Program-made: the position numbers and the translations under genes
NCBI GenBank assembly: GCA_002691725.1
Contig: NZIT01000088.1
Coordinates: 6,445 to 16,487 of the forward strand
Source of the DNA: SAR116 cluster bacterium
GTDB taxonomy: Bacteria; Pseudomonadota; Alphaproteobacteria; Puniceispirillales; UBA1172
DNA: 10,043 nt
Direction of reading: 5' to 3'
Notes under the pieces: generated by a model
Databases searched by the model: none
What the model saw: only the letters and a program-made list of their open reading frames with translations
What the model was told of the DNA's origin: nothing
Shown here: one piece after another, positions 1 to 8,419 of the stretch
Layout: every line of letters starts with the position of its first letter
Numbering within the stretch: the stretch's first letter is position 1

Positions 1-912
1 CTGCATTTGCGGCTATGGCGGCTATTAAAGTTAGGCCTGGGATTATTTTCATCAGCTTGCACAATTCTCTGGCGCCGACCAAAAGCCGTGATTGGATTTG
101 GCGGCTATCCAGCTGTGCCGCCTGTTATTGCCGCCTATGGACTTGGCCTGCCGGTGATGCTGCATGAACAGAACGCCTCCATGGGGCGGGCAAATCGCTT
201 TCTTGCCAGGCGCGTTCGGCTCTTGGCCGCATCATGGCCAGATACGAAAGGCATCAATCAAGATAACAACACGCCTGTTATCATCACAGGAACGCCTGTC
301 CGTGCCGCCTTTCATCAGATTGGTGAAAATGGCTATACCCCGCCGCAGGATAATGCGCCTGTGCGTATCTTAATTGCTGGCGGAAGTCTTGGCGCAAAAG
401 TGTTTGGTGAGACTGTTCCGGAAGCGATTAGCCGCCTGCCTGCTGATATCAAAGCCCGGCTAAAGCTGGTGCATCAGGTCAGGTCTGAGCAAATGGAAAA
501 AGTCAAAGCCCAATATGAAGCAAGCGGCATTGATGCCGATATCACACCATTTATTCACGACATGGATGCAGAGATTAAACAAGCGCATTTGGTGATTTGC
601 CGTGCTGGAGCATCATCAGTGGCAGAACTGGCGGCGGCTGGTCGGCCGGCGCTTCTTGTGCCATTTCCGCATGCTATGGATGACCACCAAACCGCAAATG
701 CCAAAGTCGTCCATGATATTGGCGGCGGCTGGTTGACCCCTGAGGTTGAAATGAGCGCAGGTTCACTGGCGGGTAAAATTGCTGCTCTTATCGCTGATCC
801 AGCACGGCTAACGATTGCCGCCACTAATATTATGCAACTGGCAAAACCTGATGCGGCAAAAGACTTGGCAGAACATATCATAAAGCTCACCAAAAAGGGG
901 GACGCATCATGA
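1..912 (+). CDS. murG: MurG, UDP-GlcNAc:lipid I GlcNAc transferase (5' partial)
   Basis: MurG is a peripheral inner-membrane glycosyltransferase that adds GlcNAc from UDP-GlcNAc to lipid I, giving lipid II. The frame is open from base 1. The N-terminal glycine-rich GGTGGH-type motif is absent, so roughly 50-60 residues lie upstream of the window; the TTG at 7 is internal, not the start. Visible family landmarks are GFGGYPAVP and LHEQNASMGRAN in the N-terminal domain, then the C-terminal domain with IAGGSLGAKVFGE, the UDP-sugar-binding stretch CRAGASSVAELAAAGRPALL and VPFPHAMDDHQTANA. The usual GGSQGA reads GGSLGA here. The stop shares ATGA with the murC start, indicating translational coupling. 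Identification is firm from the motifs and from the neighbouring murC and murB. Confidence 0.96.
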   Translation: MHLRLWRLLKLGLGLFSSACTILWRRPKAVIGFGGYPAVPPVIAAYGLGLPVMLHEQNASMGRANRFLARRVRLLAASWPDTKGINQDNNTPVIITGTPVRAAFHQIGENGYTPPQDNAPVRILIAGGSLGAKVFGETVPEAISRLPADIKARLKLVHQVRSEQMEKVKAQYEASGIDADITPFIHDMDAEIKQAHLVICRAGASSVAELAAAGRPALLVPFPHAMDDHQTANAKVVHDIGGGWLTPEVEMSAGSLAGKIAALIADPARLTIAATNIMQLAKPDAAKDLAEHIIKLTKKGDAS

Positions 913-2333
913 GCCAGCTCCCCCTTAGCATTGGACGTATTCATTTTACAGGTATCGGCGGCATTGGCATGAGCGGCATAGCCGAGATTCTGCATGATAT
1001 GGGATATCAGGTTAGCGGCAGTGATATGTCTAGTAATGCCAATGTGAAACGCCTGATCAGCAAGGGCATTCCCATCACCATAGGTCAGCATGAAGATAAT
1101 GTGACAGGAGCCGCGATTATTGTCGTGTCAACAGCGATCAAGCCAGACAATCCTGAAATGGTGGCCGCGAGAAAGTCTTTTCTGCCTATTGTTCATCGCG
1201 CCGAAATGCTGGGTGAGCTGATGCGGCTGAAATGGTCGGTTGCCATTGCCGGAACACACGGCAAAACCACCACAACATCACTGGTCGCCTCATTGCTGGA
1301 TATGGGCGGCATTGACCCAACCGTCATTAATGGCGGCATCATCACTGGCTGGGGAAGCAACGCCAAGCTCGGCAATAGCGAATGGATGGTCGTTGAGGCT
1401 GATGAAAGTGACGGCTCATTCTCAAGGCTCAATCCGACGGTTGCCGTTGTTACCAATATTGATCCTGAGCATTTAGATCATCATGGCAGTTTTGATAATC
1501 TCAAACAGGCGTTTAGAGATTTCATTGCCTCAATCCCGTTTTATGGATTTGCCAGCCTTTGTATTGATCACCCTACCGTCCAGCGCATGATTGCCGATAT
1601 TCCTGAACGGCGGATAATCTCATACGGATTTTCAGCGAGTGCTGATGTTCGCGGCGTTAATCTGCGTTCTGAAAATGGCACAATGATCTTTGATACCGTT
1701 ATCAGCAACCGCCTTAGCAATGATGGCACCATCGAGGGCTTCCGATTACCCATGCTAGGTGATCATAATGTTCTCAACACCCTTGCCGCTATCAGCGTTT
1801 GTCTGGAAATGGGGATTGATACCGATAAGGTGATCAATGCCGTTAGCCAATTCAAAGGCGTTGGGCGGCGTTTCGATCATAAGGGCTGTGTCTCTGACAT
1901 AACGATTATTGATGATTATGGCCACCATCCTGTTGAGATTACGGCGGCATTATCGGCGGCACGGATGCTCAGGCCGAGCAATCAAATCATCGCTGTGTTT
2001 CAGCCGCATCGCTATACCCGTATGCGTGATTTATTTGATGATTTCTGCGCCTGTTTCAATGACGCTGATCATGTCATCATTAGCGATATCTACGCCGCTG
2101 GCGAAGACCCCATAGACGGCTATGAACGTGATGATTTTGTCAATAGTCTGCGCGCTCATGGCCATCCATCAGTTGAGGCGCTTGACCATCCTGATGCGCT
2201 GGCCAAACAGGTGATGACAAAGGCCAGGCAAGGTGATGTTATCATGTGTCTGGGGGCTGGCACGATTACCAACTGGGCGGCGGCTTTACCCAATCAGATT
2301 GCTGCGATTACTGGTGATGAGGTGCAATCATGA
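909..2333 (+). CDS. murC: MurC, UDP-N-acetylmuramate--L-alanine ligase
   Basis: MurC is the cytoplasmic ATP-dependent ligase that attaches the first residue, L-Ala, to UDP-MurNAc. At 474 aa it has normal family length. Three Mur-ligase domains are visible: an N-terminal UDP-binding Rossmann-like domain with FTGIGGIGMSGIAEIL (about 13-28); the central ATPase domain with the P-loop GTHGKTT at 115-121, EADESDGSF at 163-171 and NIDPEHLDHHG shortly after; and a C-terminal domain opening with DDYGHHP at 335-341 and followed by FQPHRYTR. HHP and HRYTR separate MurC from MurD, MurE and MurF. The ATG overlaps the murG stop (ATGA) and its own stop overlaps the murB start in the same way, so all three should be translated as a coupled unit. 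Confidence 0.98.
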   Translation: MSQLPLSIGRIHFTGIGGIGMSGIAEILHDMGYQVSGSDMSSNANVKRLISKGIPITIGQHEDNVTGAAIIVVSTAIKPDNPEMVAARKSFLPIVHRAEMLGELMRLKWSVAIAGTHGKTTTTSLVASLLDMGGIDPTVINGGIITGWGSNAKLGNSEWMVVEADESDGSFSRLNPTVAVVTNIDPEHLDHHGSFDNLKQAFRDFIASIPFYGFASLCIDHPTVQRMIADIPERRIISYGFSASADVRGVNLRSENGTMIFDTVISNRLSNDGTIEGFRLPMLGDHNVLNTLAAISVCLEMGIDTDKVINAVSQFKGVGRRFDHKGCVSDITIIDDYGHHPVEITAALSAARMLRPSNQIIAVFQPHRYTRMRDLFDDFCACFNDADHVIISDIYAAGEDPIDGYERDDFVNSLRAHGHPSVEALDHPDALAKQVMTKARQGDVIMCLGAGTITNWAAALPNQIAAITGDEVQS

Positions 2334-3286
2334 CAGCGCTAATCACCAGATTGCCAGATATTCGCGGCCAATATCAAGAAGCCGCCATGCTGTCTGATCA
2401 CACATGGTTTGGGGTTGGCGGCCCGGCAGAGGTATTATTCACCCCTGCAGATGCTGAAGATTTGATCCATTTTTGCAAGAATACCAGTCCAGATATTCCG
2501 CTTTATACAATCGGGGCTGGGTCTAATCTATTGATTCGTGACGGTGGCATGGCAGGCGTTGTTATATCCACCAAAGCCATTAAGCATCAGCATATCGAAG
2601 GCACTAGCGTCACCGTTGGCAGTGGCTGGACAGATGCTGAGGCGGCGCGACTGGCGGCTAGACATGGCTTTGCCGGGCTTGAGTTCCTGATTGGTATCCC
2701 CGGCACTATTGGCGGCGGCTTGCGGATGAATGCGGGGGCATTCGGGAAAGAGTTTTGTGACGTTGTGGAGGTTGCAACAGCGATTGATCGGCAAGGCAAT
2801 ATCCATCATCTGACCCCGCAAGATATGGGTATGCGTTACCGCCATACGGATACCCCACAGGACTGGATTTTCACCGAAGCCAAATTGCGAGGTGAGACTG
2901 GCGATGCCGATGCTATTCGCGCCAGGATGAAAGCCATTATTACCACCCGTTCGGATAGCCAACCGCAAGGCGTCCGTACTGGTGGCAGTACCTTTGCTAA
3001 TCCTGATGGTCATAAATCCTGGCAGTTAATTGATCAGGCAGGATGCCGAGGGCTAAGTCATGGCGGCGCGCTTGTGTCAGACAAGCACTGTAATTTTCTG
3101 ATCAATGCCGATAAGGCGTCAGCCAGCGATATTGAAACTTTAGGCGAGATGGTCAAAGCCCGCGTCAAAGATCAAAGCGGTATTGATTTGCGGTGGGAAA
3201 TACGCCGCATTGGTCAGCCTGCGCCTGCGCCTGAAAAATCAAAGCCTGATCAGGCCGGTCAAACTGATGGAGGTCAGCATGGATGA
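2330..3286 (+). CDS. murB: MurB, UDP-N-acetylenolpyruvoylglucosamine reductase
   Basis: MurB is the cytoplasmic FAD enzyme that uses NADPH to reduce UDP-GlcNAc-enolpyruvate to UDP-MurNAc. At 318 aa it shows the FAD-binding signature [13 protein letters not shown], the [18 protein letters not shown] loop at 122-139, the substrate segment RYRHTD, and GGSTFANP at 218-225, where S220 corresponds to the catalytic serine that protonates the enol carbon. E290 in LRWEIRRIG matches the catalytic C-terminal glutamate. Beyond that core there is a tail of about 24 residues rich in Pro, Gln, Lys and Asp (295-318); its coding sequence also carries the ddl ribosome binding site. The start overlaps the murC stop by ATGA, and the stop lies 8 bp inside ddl. 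Confidence 0.97.
   Translation: MTALITRLPDIRGQYQEAAMLSDHTWFGVGGPAEVLFTPADAEDLIHFCKNTSPDIPLYTIGAGSNLLIRDGGMAGVVISTKAIKHQHIEGTSVTVGSGWTDAEAARLAARHGFAGLEFLIGIPGTIGGGLRMNAGAFGKEFCDVVEVATAIDRQGNIHHLTPQDMGMRYRHTDTPQDWIFTEAKLRGETGDADAIRARMKAIITTRSDSQPQGVRTGGSTFANPDGHKSWQLIDQAGCRGLSHGGALVSDKHCNFLINADKASASDIETLGEMVKARVKDQSGIDLRWEIRRIGQPAPAPEKSKPDQAGQTDGGQHG
3269..3273 (+). promoter_or_regulatory. Ribosome binding site fixing the ddl start
   Basis: GGAGG sits 5 nt ahead of the ATG at 3279, inside the end of murB. It rules against two upstream in-frame starts, at 3183 (no such signal) and at 3267, which overlaps this GGAGG. Confidence 0.8.
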
Positions 3287-4193
3287 TATGCGCGGCCTAA
3301 CCTTATTTCTGATGGGCGGCTGGACAGATGAAGCCGCGGTATCACGCAACACAGCAAAAGCATGTTATGCCGCCGCAATTGAAGCTGGCTGGACAGCAGA
3401 ATTGCTTGAAGTCGATCATGATATTGCCAGTCAGTTGCATGTCATTAAACCGGCGCGTGTGTTCAATGCCTTGCATGGTCAACTTGGCGAAGATGGCAAT
3501 ATGCAGGGCATGCTCAATATCATGGGTATTCCCTACACCCATAGTGGCGTGCTGGCATCCGCCGTTGCCATGGATAAACCAATGACTAAAACCGCGCTTG
3601 CCAATACTGAGATTGTTTTTGCCAATGATATCGCTATCCAGATACGTGATGGCGTGATTACCCCACATGACAGCGCCGCGCCGCAAGCCATGGTCATTAA
3701 GCCCAGAAATACAGGCAGTAGCGTAGGGGTTCATATCTGGCATGAAGGTGATGCCTATCCGCAAGAAAATATGTGGCCAGAAGGCACACAGCTAATGGCA
3801 GAGCGATTTATTCCTGGCCGTGAATTGACCGTATCGGTTCTTCATGGTGAGCCGCTAACGGTTACCGAAATTGTTCAGGATAATCGATTTTATGATTATG
3901 AAGCGAAATATGCTGATGGCGGGTCAACGCATATCCTGCCTGCCCAGATTGATCGTGATGTCTTTAACACGGCGATGGAATGGGCGACCATTGCCCATGA
4001 ACGGCTAGGGTGCCGTGGCGTCTCACGCTCTGATTTTCGCCTGAATGATGACGCTGGTGAGCTGGTCATGCTGGAGCTGAATACACAGCCAGGCATGACC
4101 AAAACCTCACTCGTCCCTGAACAAGCAGAATATAACGGCATCAGCATGACGGCACTGGTGTCATCACTATTGGAGGCAGCGCAATGCGACTAG
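3279..4193 (+). CDS. ddl: Ddl, D-alanine--D-alanine ligase
   Basis: Ddl is an ATP-grasp ligase that makes D-Ala-D-Ala, the end of the peptidoglycan stem peptide. The frame stays open further upstream (to 3183), but the strong GGAGG and normal family length favour ATG 3279, giving 304 aa. In order: the N-terminal segment with [16 protein letters not shown], which carries the substrate-contacting HG and the EDG loop; [15 protein letters not shown]-binding [21 protein letters not shown]; the loop [18 protein letters not shown]; and the metal site D252 (RSDFR), E266 and N268 ([16 protein letters not shown]). The gene overlaps murB by 8 bp and ftsQ by 10 bp. A ddl copy between murB and ftsQ is the usual dcw position. 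Nothing looks degraded. Confidence 0.97.
   Translation: MDDMRGLTLFLMGGWTDEAAVSRNTAKACYAAAIEAGWTAELLEVDHDIASQLHVIKPARVFNALHGQLGEDGNMQGMLNIMGIPYTHSGVLASAVAMDKPMTKTALANTEIVFANDIAIQIRDGVITPHDSAAPQAMVIKPRNTGSSVGVHIWHEGDAYPQENMWPEGTQLMAERFIPGRELTVSVLHGEPLTVTEIVQDNRFYDYEAKYADGGSTHILPAQIDRDVFNTAMEWATIAHERLGCRGVSRSDFRLNDDAGELVMLELNTQPGMTKTSLVPEQAEYNGISMTALVSSLLEAAQCD
4172..4176 (+). promoter_or_regulatory. Ribosome binding site of ftsQ
   Basis: GGAGG lies 7 nt ahead of ATG 4184, within the end of ddl. It supports this start for ftsQ even though it makes the two genes overlap by 10 bp. Confidence 0.75.
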
Positions 4194-4996
4194 CGCTTTA
4201 TAAAGAAACCTTTGCCGACACGCATTCCGACCGGCAACAGCGATCAGGGCGGCGATTAGGGCGGCGGATGCTTTCGGCGGCATTATGTCTGGGCATAATA
4301 CTGGCGGCGGCTAGCCTATGGATATATCGCGATAGCATGATACAGCGTGTCGCTGGGTTAAGTGCCGATGCAGGCATTAAACTTGAGGGAATTACGGTTT
4401 TTGGCCGTCTCAATACCGATCAGAAGGACATATTAAATGCCGTAGGATTGACGCGCGGTGATCCCATGCTTGGCATGGATTTGTATCAGATCAAGGCAGA
4501 TATTGAAGCCCTTGGCTGGATCAAAACGGCGCGTGTGGAAAGACATTTTCCATCTGATTTAGTGATCTATTTGGTCGAAAGACGCCCCATAGCCATTTAT
4601 CAAACTGCCGCTGGCCATAAAGTCATCGATAAATCTGGGCAAATTATCGCTGGCATCAAGGTTGAAGATTTCCGGCACCTGCCTGTCGTCAGCGGCAAAA
4701 ACGCGCATAGTCGGGCTGGTGAAATTATAACTGTGCTTGAATCCGAAGCTGATCTCTACAATGAAGTATGGTCACTGACCTATCGGTCAGAACGCCGTTG
4801 GGATGTCTTTCTGGGCGATAATATCCGCATCATGCTGCCCGAAGAAAACCCCATGGATGCGTGGAACCAACTTGCCAAGCTTGATCGCCAACACAAGCTG
4901 ACTCAACGCAACACCGTAAATATTGATCTGCGGATTCCGGGCCAGATCATCATTAAACCCGATCAACCTGTTAAAGCTAAAGGTAGTCAGACATGA
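4184..4996 (+). CDS. ftsQ: FtsQ, divisome membrane protein
   Basis: FtsQ is a bitopic inner-membrane protein that links early divisome proteins to the septal wall synthesis complex. The 270 aa show the family layout. There is a short arginine-rich cytoplasmic tail (1-28, many Arg including RRLGRR), one transmembrane helix at about 29-48 ([18 protein letters not shown]), and a periplasmic part that starts with a POTRA domain at about 67-137. The POTRA domain contains [18 protein letters not shown], the [32 protein letters not shown] pattern (its two halves are typical of FtsQ/DivIB) and [10 protein letters not shown]. The remaining beta-rich FtsQ domain runs to the C-terminus. Sequence conservation is low, as usual for this family, so topology, POTRA pattern and the ddl-ftsA context carry the call. 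The stop overlaps the ftsA ATG (ATGA). Confidence 0.95.
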   Translation: MRLALYKETFADTHSDRQQRSGRRLGRRMLSAALCLGIILAAASLWIYRDSMIQRVAGLSADAGIKLEGITVFGRLNTDQKDILNAVGLTRGDPMLGMDLYQIKADIEALGWIKTARVERHFPSDLVIYLVERRPIAIYQTAAGHKVIDKSGQIIAGIKVEDFRHLPVVSGKNAHSRAGEIITVLESEADLYNEVWSLTYRSERRWDVFLGDNIRIMLPEENPMDAWNQLAKLDRQHKLTQRNTVNIDLRIPGQIIIKPDQPVKAKGSQT

Positions 4997-6288
4997 ATGT
5001 TATGCCGCGAATATCCGGCTTGCTGGGCCAAAGCAAAACACGCCACGGAACAATAGGTGTTCTCGATATTGGAACAAGCAAAGTCGTCTGCATGATTGCC
5101 CATAGTGATGGTAACGCGCAACCAACAATCAGGGGAATTGGTCAGCATGCGTCGGCTGGAATAAAACGTGGCGAAGTGGTTGATATCTCCGCCCTTAGTC
5201 TGGCTGTTGGTAAAGCTGTTGAGGTGGCGGAACGAATGGCTGGCATTTCTATTGAAAATGTAGTTGTTGGCCTGTCAGGGGCAACCCAAAAATCGCAAAT
5301 CAGAACGCATCAGGTCGATGTCGCTAGCGGTGAAGTCCTTGAACGTGATATCCGCCGGCTTATTAATCTTGATTTCCTCGAAGCTGAGCCGCAAGGCCGC
5401 GTTATTCTTCACCGTCTGCCTATTGAGTTTTCTTTGAACGGCATCACTGGCATCAAAAATCCTCAAGGCATGTTTGGCCAGACCCTTGGCATCAAAATAT
5501 GTTCGATTAGCGCATCTGATACGGCTCTCCGCAATATCCAAATGGCGGTTGAGCGTAACCATTTATCAATTGAGCATTATGTGTCGAATACCTATGCCGC
5601 TGGCTTATCTGCTCTGCTCGAAGATGAACGTGATCTTGGTGCCACGGTTATTGAGATTGGCGGCGGCGTGACCAGCCTTGCCTATTTCACCGATGGCGAG
5701 TTGCGCTTTCTTGATAGCATCCCTTTTGGCGGGGCCAGTATCACCAATGATATTGCCCGCGGGCTATCCATCCCTGTTGACGAGGCGGAACGCATCAAAA
5801 CGCTCAAAGGCAGTGTCCTGGCTGGCCCCGGCGATAGTGATGAGATGCTGACCTTGCCCATGCTAAGCCAAGATAGCGATCATCCGCTATCAATCGAGTT
5901 AGGCGTGTTGGGGGATATCATCCGGGCGCGGATTGAGGAAATTTTAGAAATGTTGTTATTGCGGCTTGAAAAGGCCGGATACTCATCCGCCGCAGGCCAG
6001 CGCGTCATTTTAGTTGGCGGCGCCGCGCAATTACCCGGAATGCGTGAGTTTGTTTCAACCATGATTGGCCGTTCTGTCAGATTAGGCAGGCCAGCGGGGG
6101 TCATTGGTCTTGCTGATGCGACCGCCCATTCCGCCTTTGCCTCACCTGTGGGGTTAATTCATTACAGCTATGTCAGACAACCATTTGAACTATCACTTGC
6201 CGATGCTGGAACATCCAGACGATCAGGACGTCTCAGCCAGATTGGCAGCTGGTTCAAATATTACATTTGGGATGCCGGAAACCGATGA
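4993..6288 (+). CDS. ftsA: FtsA, actin-like Z-ring membrane anchor
   Basis: FtsA is an actin-family ATPase that tethers FtsZ filaments to the inner membrane and recruits later divisome proteins. The 431 aa contain phosphate-1 motif GVLDIGTSK (22-30), a SHS2-type 1C region (roughly 100-180), phosphate-2 motif VIEIGGGVTSL (219-229) with DSIPFGGASITNDIARGL just after, and the adenosine motif VILVGGAAQLPGM near 340. The last 19 residues or so (LSQIGSWFKYYIWDAGNR) form a plausible amphipathic membrane-targeting helix, the hallmark that separates FtsA from MreB or DnaK. The ATG overlaps the ftsQ stop. It is the last gene of the overlapping block; a 144-bp gap follows before ftsZ. Confidence 0.98.
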   Translation: MNVMPRISGLLGQSKTRHGTIGVLDIGTSKVVCMIAHSDGNAQPTIRGIGQHASAGIKRGEVVDISALSLAVGKAVEVAERMAGISIENVVVGLSGATQKSQIRTHQVDVASGEVLERDIRRLINLDFLEAEPQGRVILHRLPIEFSLNGITGIKNPQGMFGQTLGIKICSISASDTALRNIQMAVERNHLSIEHYVSNTYAAGLSALLEDERDLGATVIEIGGGVTSLAYFTDGELRFLDSIPFGGASITNDIARGLSIPVDEAERIKTLKGSVLAGPGDSDEMLTLPMLSQDSDHPLSIELGVLGDIIRARIEEILEMLLLRLEKAGYSSAAGQRVILVGGAAQLPGMREFVSTMIGRSVRLGRPAGVIGLADATAHSAFASPVGLIHYSYVRQPFELSLADAGTSRRSGRLSQIGSWFKYYIWDAGNR

Positions 6289-6380
6289 AGAGCATGTTTT
6301 TCCATCATCAGACCATGACTGGTCCGTCATCCAATGCCGGGGCGTATGTGTTGCAGGCATATTCCCCATTTAGTAGCAAT

Positions 6381-6409
6381 TTGCCCGTTAGTTCATGGAT
6401 ATCGGGCAA
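6381..6409 (+). promoter_or_regulatory. Hairpin in the ftsZ leader
   Basis: TTGCCCG (6381-6387) and CGGGCAA (6403-6409) are perfect 7-base inverted arms around a 15-nt loop. The hairpin ends 9 nt before the ftsZ ribosome binding site. It lacks a following T-run, so it is not a classic intrinsic terminator. A role as an mRNA leader structure or a protein-binding site is inference only. The rest of the 6289-6432 gap shows no convincing -35/-10 pair. Confidence 0.45.
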
Positions 6410-6418
6410 GCCAACTAG

Positions 6419-6424
6419 TAGGAG
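6419..6424 (+). promoter_or_regulatory. Ribosome binding site fixing a GTG start for ftsZ
   Basis: TAGGAG is spaced 8 nt ahead of GTG 6433. It decides in favour of this GTG over the upstream in-frame ATG at 6334, which has no such signal and would add 33 residues unlike any FtsZ N-terminus. Confidence 0.8.
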
Positions 6425-6432
6425 ATTATACC

Positions 6433-8304
6433 GTGACTCTTAATATATCAATCCCCAGCACGACTGAGGAATTATCCCCAAAAATCACCGTTATTGGTGT
6501 TGGCGGGGCTGGCGGTAATGCCGTCAATAATATGATTGAATCCAATCTTGAAGGGGTAGAGTTTTTAGCTGCCAATACCGATGGGCAAGCTCTTGCGGCA
6601 TCTCTCGCGCCTCGCAAAATCCAGTTAGGACGTGTCCATACCGAAGGGTTAGGGGCAGGCTCAAAGCCCGAAGTTGGCCGTCTTGCGGCAGAAGAAAGCC
6701 TTGAGGAGATCATGGCCGAATTAGCTGACAGCCATATGGTATTTATTACCGCAGGTATGGGTGGCGGCACTGGCACAGGCGCCGCACCAGTGATTGCTCG
6801 TGCTGCCCGTGAGCAAGGCATTCTCACCGTGGGAGTTGTCACCAAACCATTTGAGTTTGAAGGAACACCTCGGATGCGGTCAGCCACACAAGGCATAGAT
6901 GAATTACAAGCCTATGTTGATACGCTGATTATTATCCCTAACCAAAATCTGTTCCTTCTAGCCAATGAGCGGACAACATTTACGGATGCCTTTGCCATGG
7001 CGGATAATGTTCTGCACCAAGGCGTGTCGGGTGTTACTGATCTGATGATCAAATCTGGCATGATTAATCTGGATTTTGCCGATATTCGCTCGGTCATGAC
7101 AGAGATGGGTAAAGCCATGATGGGGACAGGCGAAGCATCAGGTGAAAGCCGTGCTACCAACGCGGCTGAGGCGGCTATTCATAATCCGCTATTAGATGAA
7201 ACCACGCTGAAAGGCGCCCAAGCCTTGCTGATCAATGTTACTGGTGGGTCTGATATGACGCTATTCGAAGCTGATGAAGCGGCAAATCATATCCGCAAAG
7301 AGGTGGATAATGATGCTATCATCATCTTTGGCGCTATCATTGATCCAAAAATGGAAGGCGTCATGCGTGTATCAGTCGTTGCTACCGGGATGGAAACGAA
7401 CAGCCAATCCGCGCGGCCACCAATGCATCTGCAAACCAATGACAAAGCATCTGCCAGTGATAAAACCAGCAAAGTCGCAAACCAGCCTTTTTATGCCATT
7501 CGGCGCAAGGAAGGCGTTGTTGAAAAAATCATAGCAGAACCCACAGTGACGGCTGCAAGCAAACCCATGGGTGCCCATGTGGGGTCAGCAACAGCAGTGG
7601 AAAGCAAGCCAATGGAAGCTGCCCATCTCAAAAATGCCCGTCTTGATAATGGGGCGGCAGAGCCAGCGCTTATGCCAGAGATATCTGATGCGAGCGCTGA
7701 AACGGCATTGCGGCTTAGGGCAGAGCAAAGCCATGCTCAAGATGCCGCCACGGACGATGAGTCCCAGCTTACCATCATGGATATGATTGATGCTAAGGAC
7801 GATCGGCCTGCGACTGGCGGAGCATTGCCAGCGGCTGATCATTCTGCCAGCAGTTTGGATGAGGATGCTGTGCCTTTCACATTAGGGAAAACCGTTGATA
7901 TTCCTGTTGATGAGCATATTCAGCCGAAGGAAACAGCTGGTTTGATCAAGCATATCACGCGGTTATTCTCATCGCATCAGCAAGAGGAAAAGATCGTCCA
8001 AGAGCCTATTATGTCTGATGTTAAACCATTGAACCTGTGGAATGCAGACGCCTCCATGGACTCAAAAGACCTGATAAACCCCATGCTTCAATCAGATGAG
8101 GAGAGTGCTGATGAGATGATAAGCACGGGTATTGATCATCGGGCTACATCGCAACATGGTAGCATGATAGATGATATGGCTGATGATAAAGCTGAGCAAG
8201 CCAATCCGTCACTCCAAAGCGCTGAGCCAGAGCTGGATATGAAAAATCAGCCGGATGATTTTGATCTTGAGATTCCCGCCTTTCTGCGTCGTCAGGCAAA
8301 CTAA
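6433..8304 (+). CDS. ftsZ: FtsZ, tubulin-like division GTPase with a long C-terminal linker
   Basis: FtsZ polymerises with GTP into the cytoplasmic Z-ring that organises division. From the GTG start the product is 623 aa. The GTPase core (about 15-320) has [13 protein letters not shown] at 22-34, the tubulin signature GGGTGTG at 110-116, EFEGTPRM, and the T7 catalytic loop NLDFAD at 212-217, where D214 and D217 act on the neighbouring subunit's GTP. The core closes with VSVVATGM at 313-320. Residues 321-608 form a low-complexity acidic linker rich in Ala, Asp, Met and Ser. The last 15 residues, [15 protein letters not shown], are the conserved peptide that binds FtsA and other partners. The total is much longer than E. 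coli FtsZ (383 aa), almost entirely because of the linker. All catalytic motifs are intact. Confidence 0.98.
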   Translation: MTLNISIPSTTEELSPKITVIGVGGAGGNAVNNMIESNLEGVEFLAANTDGQALAASLAPRKIQLGRVHTEGLGAGSKPEVGRLAAEESLEEIMAELADSHMVFITAGMGGGTGTGAAPVIARAAREQGILTVGVVTKPFEFEGTPRMRSATQGIDELQAYVDTLIIIPNQNLFLLANERTTFTDAFAMADNVLHQGVSGVTDLMIKSGMINLDFADIRSVMTEMGKAMMGTGEASGESRATNAAEAAIHNPLLDETTLKGAQALLINVTGGSDMTLFEADEAANHIRKEVDNDAIIIFGAIIDPKMEGVMRVSVVATGMETNSQSARPPMHLQTNDKASASDKTSKVANQPFYAIRRKEGVVEKIIAEPTVTAASKPMGAHVGSATAVESKPMEAAHLKNARLDNGAAEPALMPEISDASAETALRLRAEQSHAQDAATDDESQLTIMDMIDAKDDRPATGGALPAADHSASSLDEDAVPFTLGKTVDIPVDEHIQPKETAGLIKHITRLFSSHQQEEKIVQEPIMSDVKPLNLWNADASMDSKDLINPMLQSDEESADEMISTGIDHRATSQHGSMIDDMADDKAEQANPSLQSAEPELDMKNQPDDFDLEIPAFLRRQAN

Positions 8305-8331
8305 TCATCACGAAGGTATGATCAACATTTG

Positions 8332-8367
8332 AAATGGTTACCGATCTGCAACAATCGGTAACCATTT
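8332..8367. repeat. Perfect 14-bp inverted repeat between ftsZ and lpxC
   Basis: AAATGGTTACCGAT (8332-8345) is followed, after the 8-nt spacer CTGCAACA, by its exact reverse complement ATCGGTAACCATTT (8354-8367). It starts 27 bases after the ftsZ stop and ends 5 bases before a promoter-like TTGCCA. As RNA it would form a stable stem-loop. No T-run follows on either strand, so a standard intrinsic terminator is unlikely. It could be an operator for a dimeric regulator, an mRNA 3'-end stabiliser for the ftsZ transcript, or a terminator without a U-tract. The sequence alone does not decide. Confidence 0.85.
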
Positions 8368-8372
8368 GTGAT

Positions 8373-8401
8373 TTGCCACAGACATCAAAACAAATAATTA
8401 T
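8373..8401 (+). promoter_or_regulatory. lpxC: Possible lpxC promoter
   Basis: TTGCCA (8373-8378, five of six matches to TTGACA) and AATTAT (8396-8401, four of six to TATAAT) are separated by 17 bp in an AT-rich stretch. A start near 8408 would leave a very short leader ahead of lpxC. The perfect inverted repeat lies just upstream of the -35. The match is moderate, and the AT-rich background makes chance -10 hits easy. Confidence 0.4.
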
Positions 8402-8419
8402 TAGTAAAAATAAAGGAAT

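Noticed and set aside
555..1091. A 178-codon open frame on the - strand across murG/murC
   Set aside because: It lies antisense to two well-supported genes, and its composition is that of a shadow frame; no family resemblance.
2528..3013. A 161-codon open frame on the - strand inside murB
   Set aside because: Antisense to conserved MurB motifs, with no recognisable product.
6311..6324. Inverted repeat GACCA-TGAC-TGGTC soon after the ftsA stop
   Set aside because: A 5-bp stem is short and has no T-run; expected by chance at this frequency.
6170..6373. A 67-codon + strand frame overlapping the end of ftsA and running into the ftsA-ftsZ gap
   Set aside because: It has no ribosome binding site, most of it is ftsA in another frame, and its product resembles nothing recognisable.
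6351..6378. TTGCAG followed by a weak AT-rich hexamer as an ftsZ promoter
   Set aside because: Only TTG matches the -35 consensus and no acceptable -10 lies at 16-18 bp spacing.
8393..8402. 10-bp palindrome AATAATTATT in the lpxC leader
   Set aside because: It is pure A/T in an A/T-rich stretch and overlaps the -10 candidate; no independent reason to call it a site.
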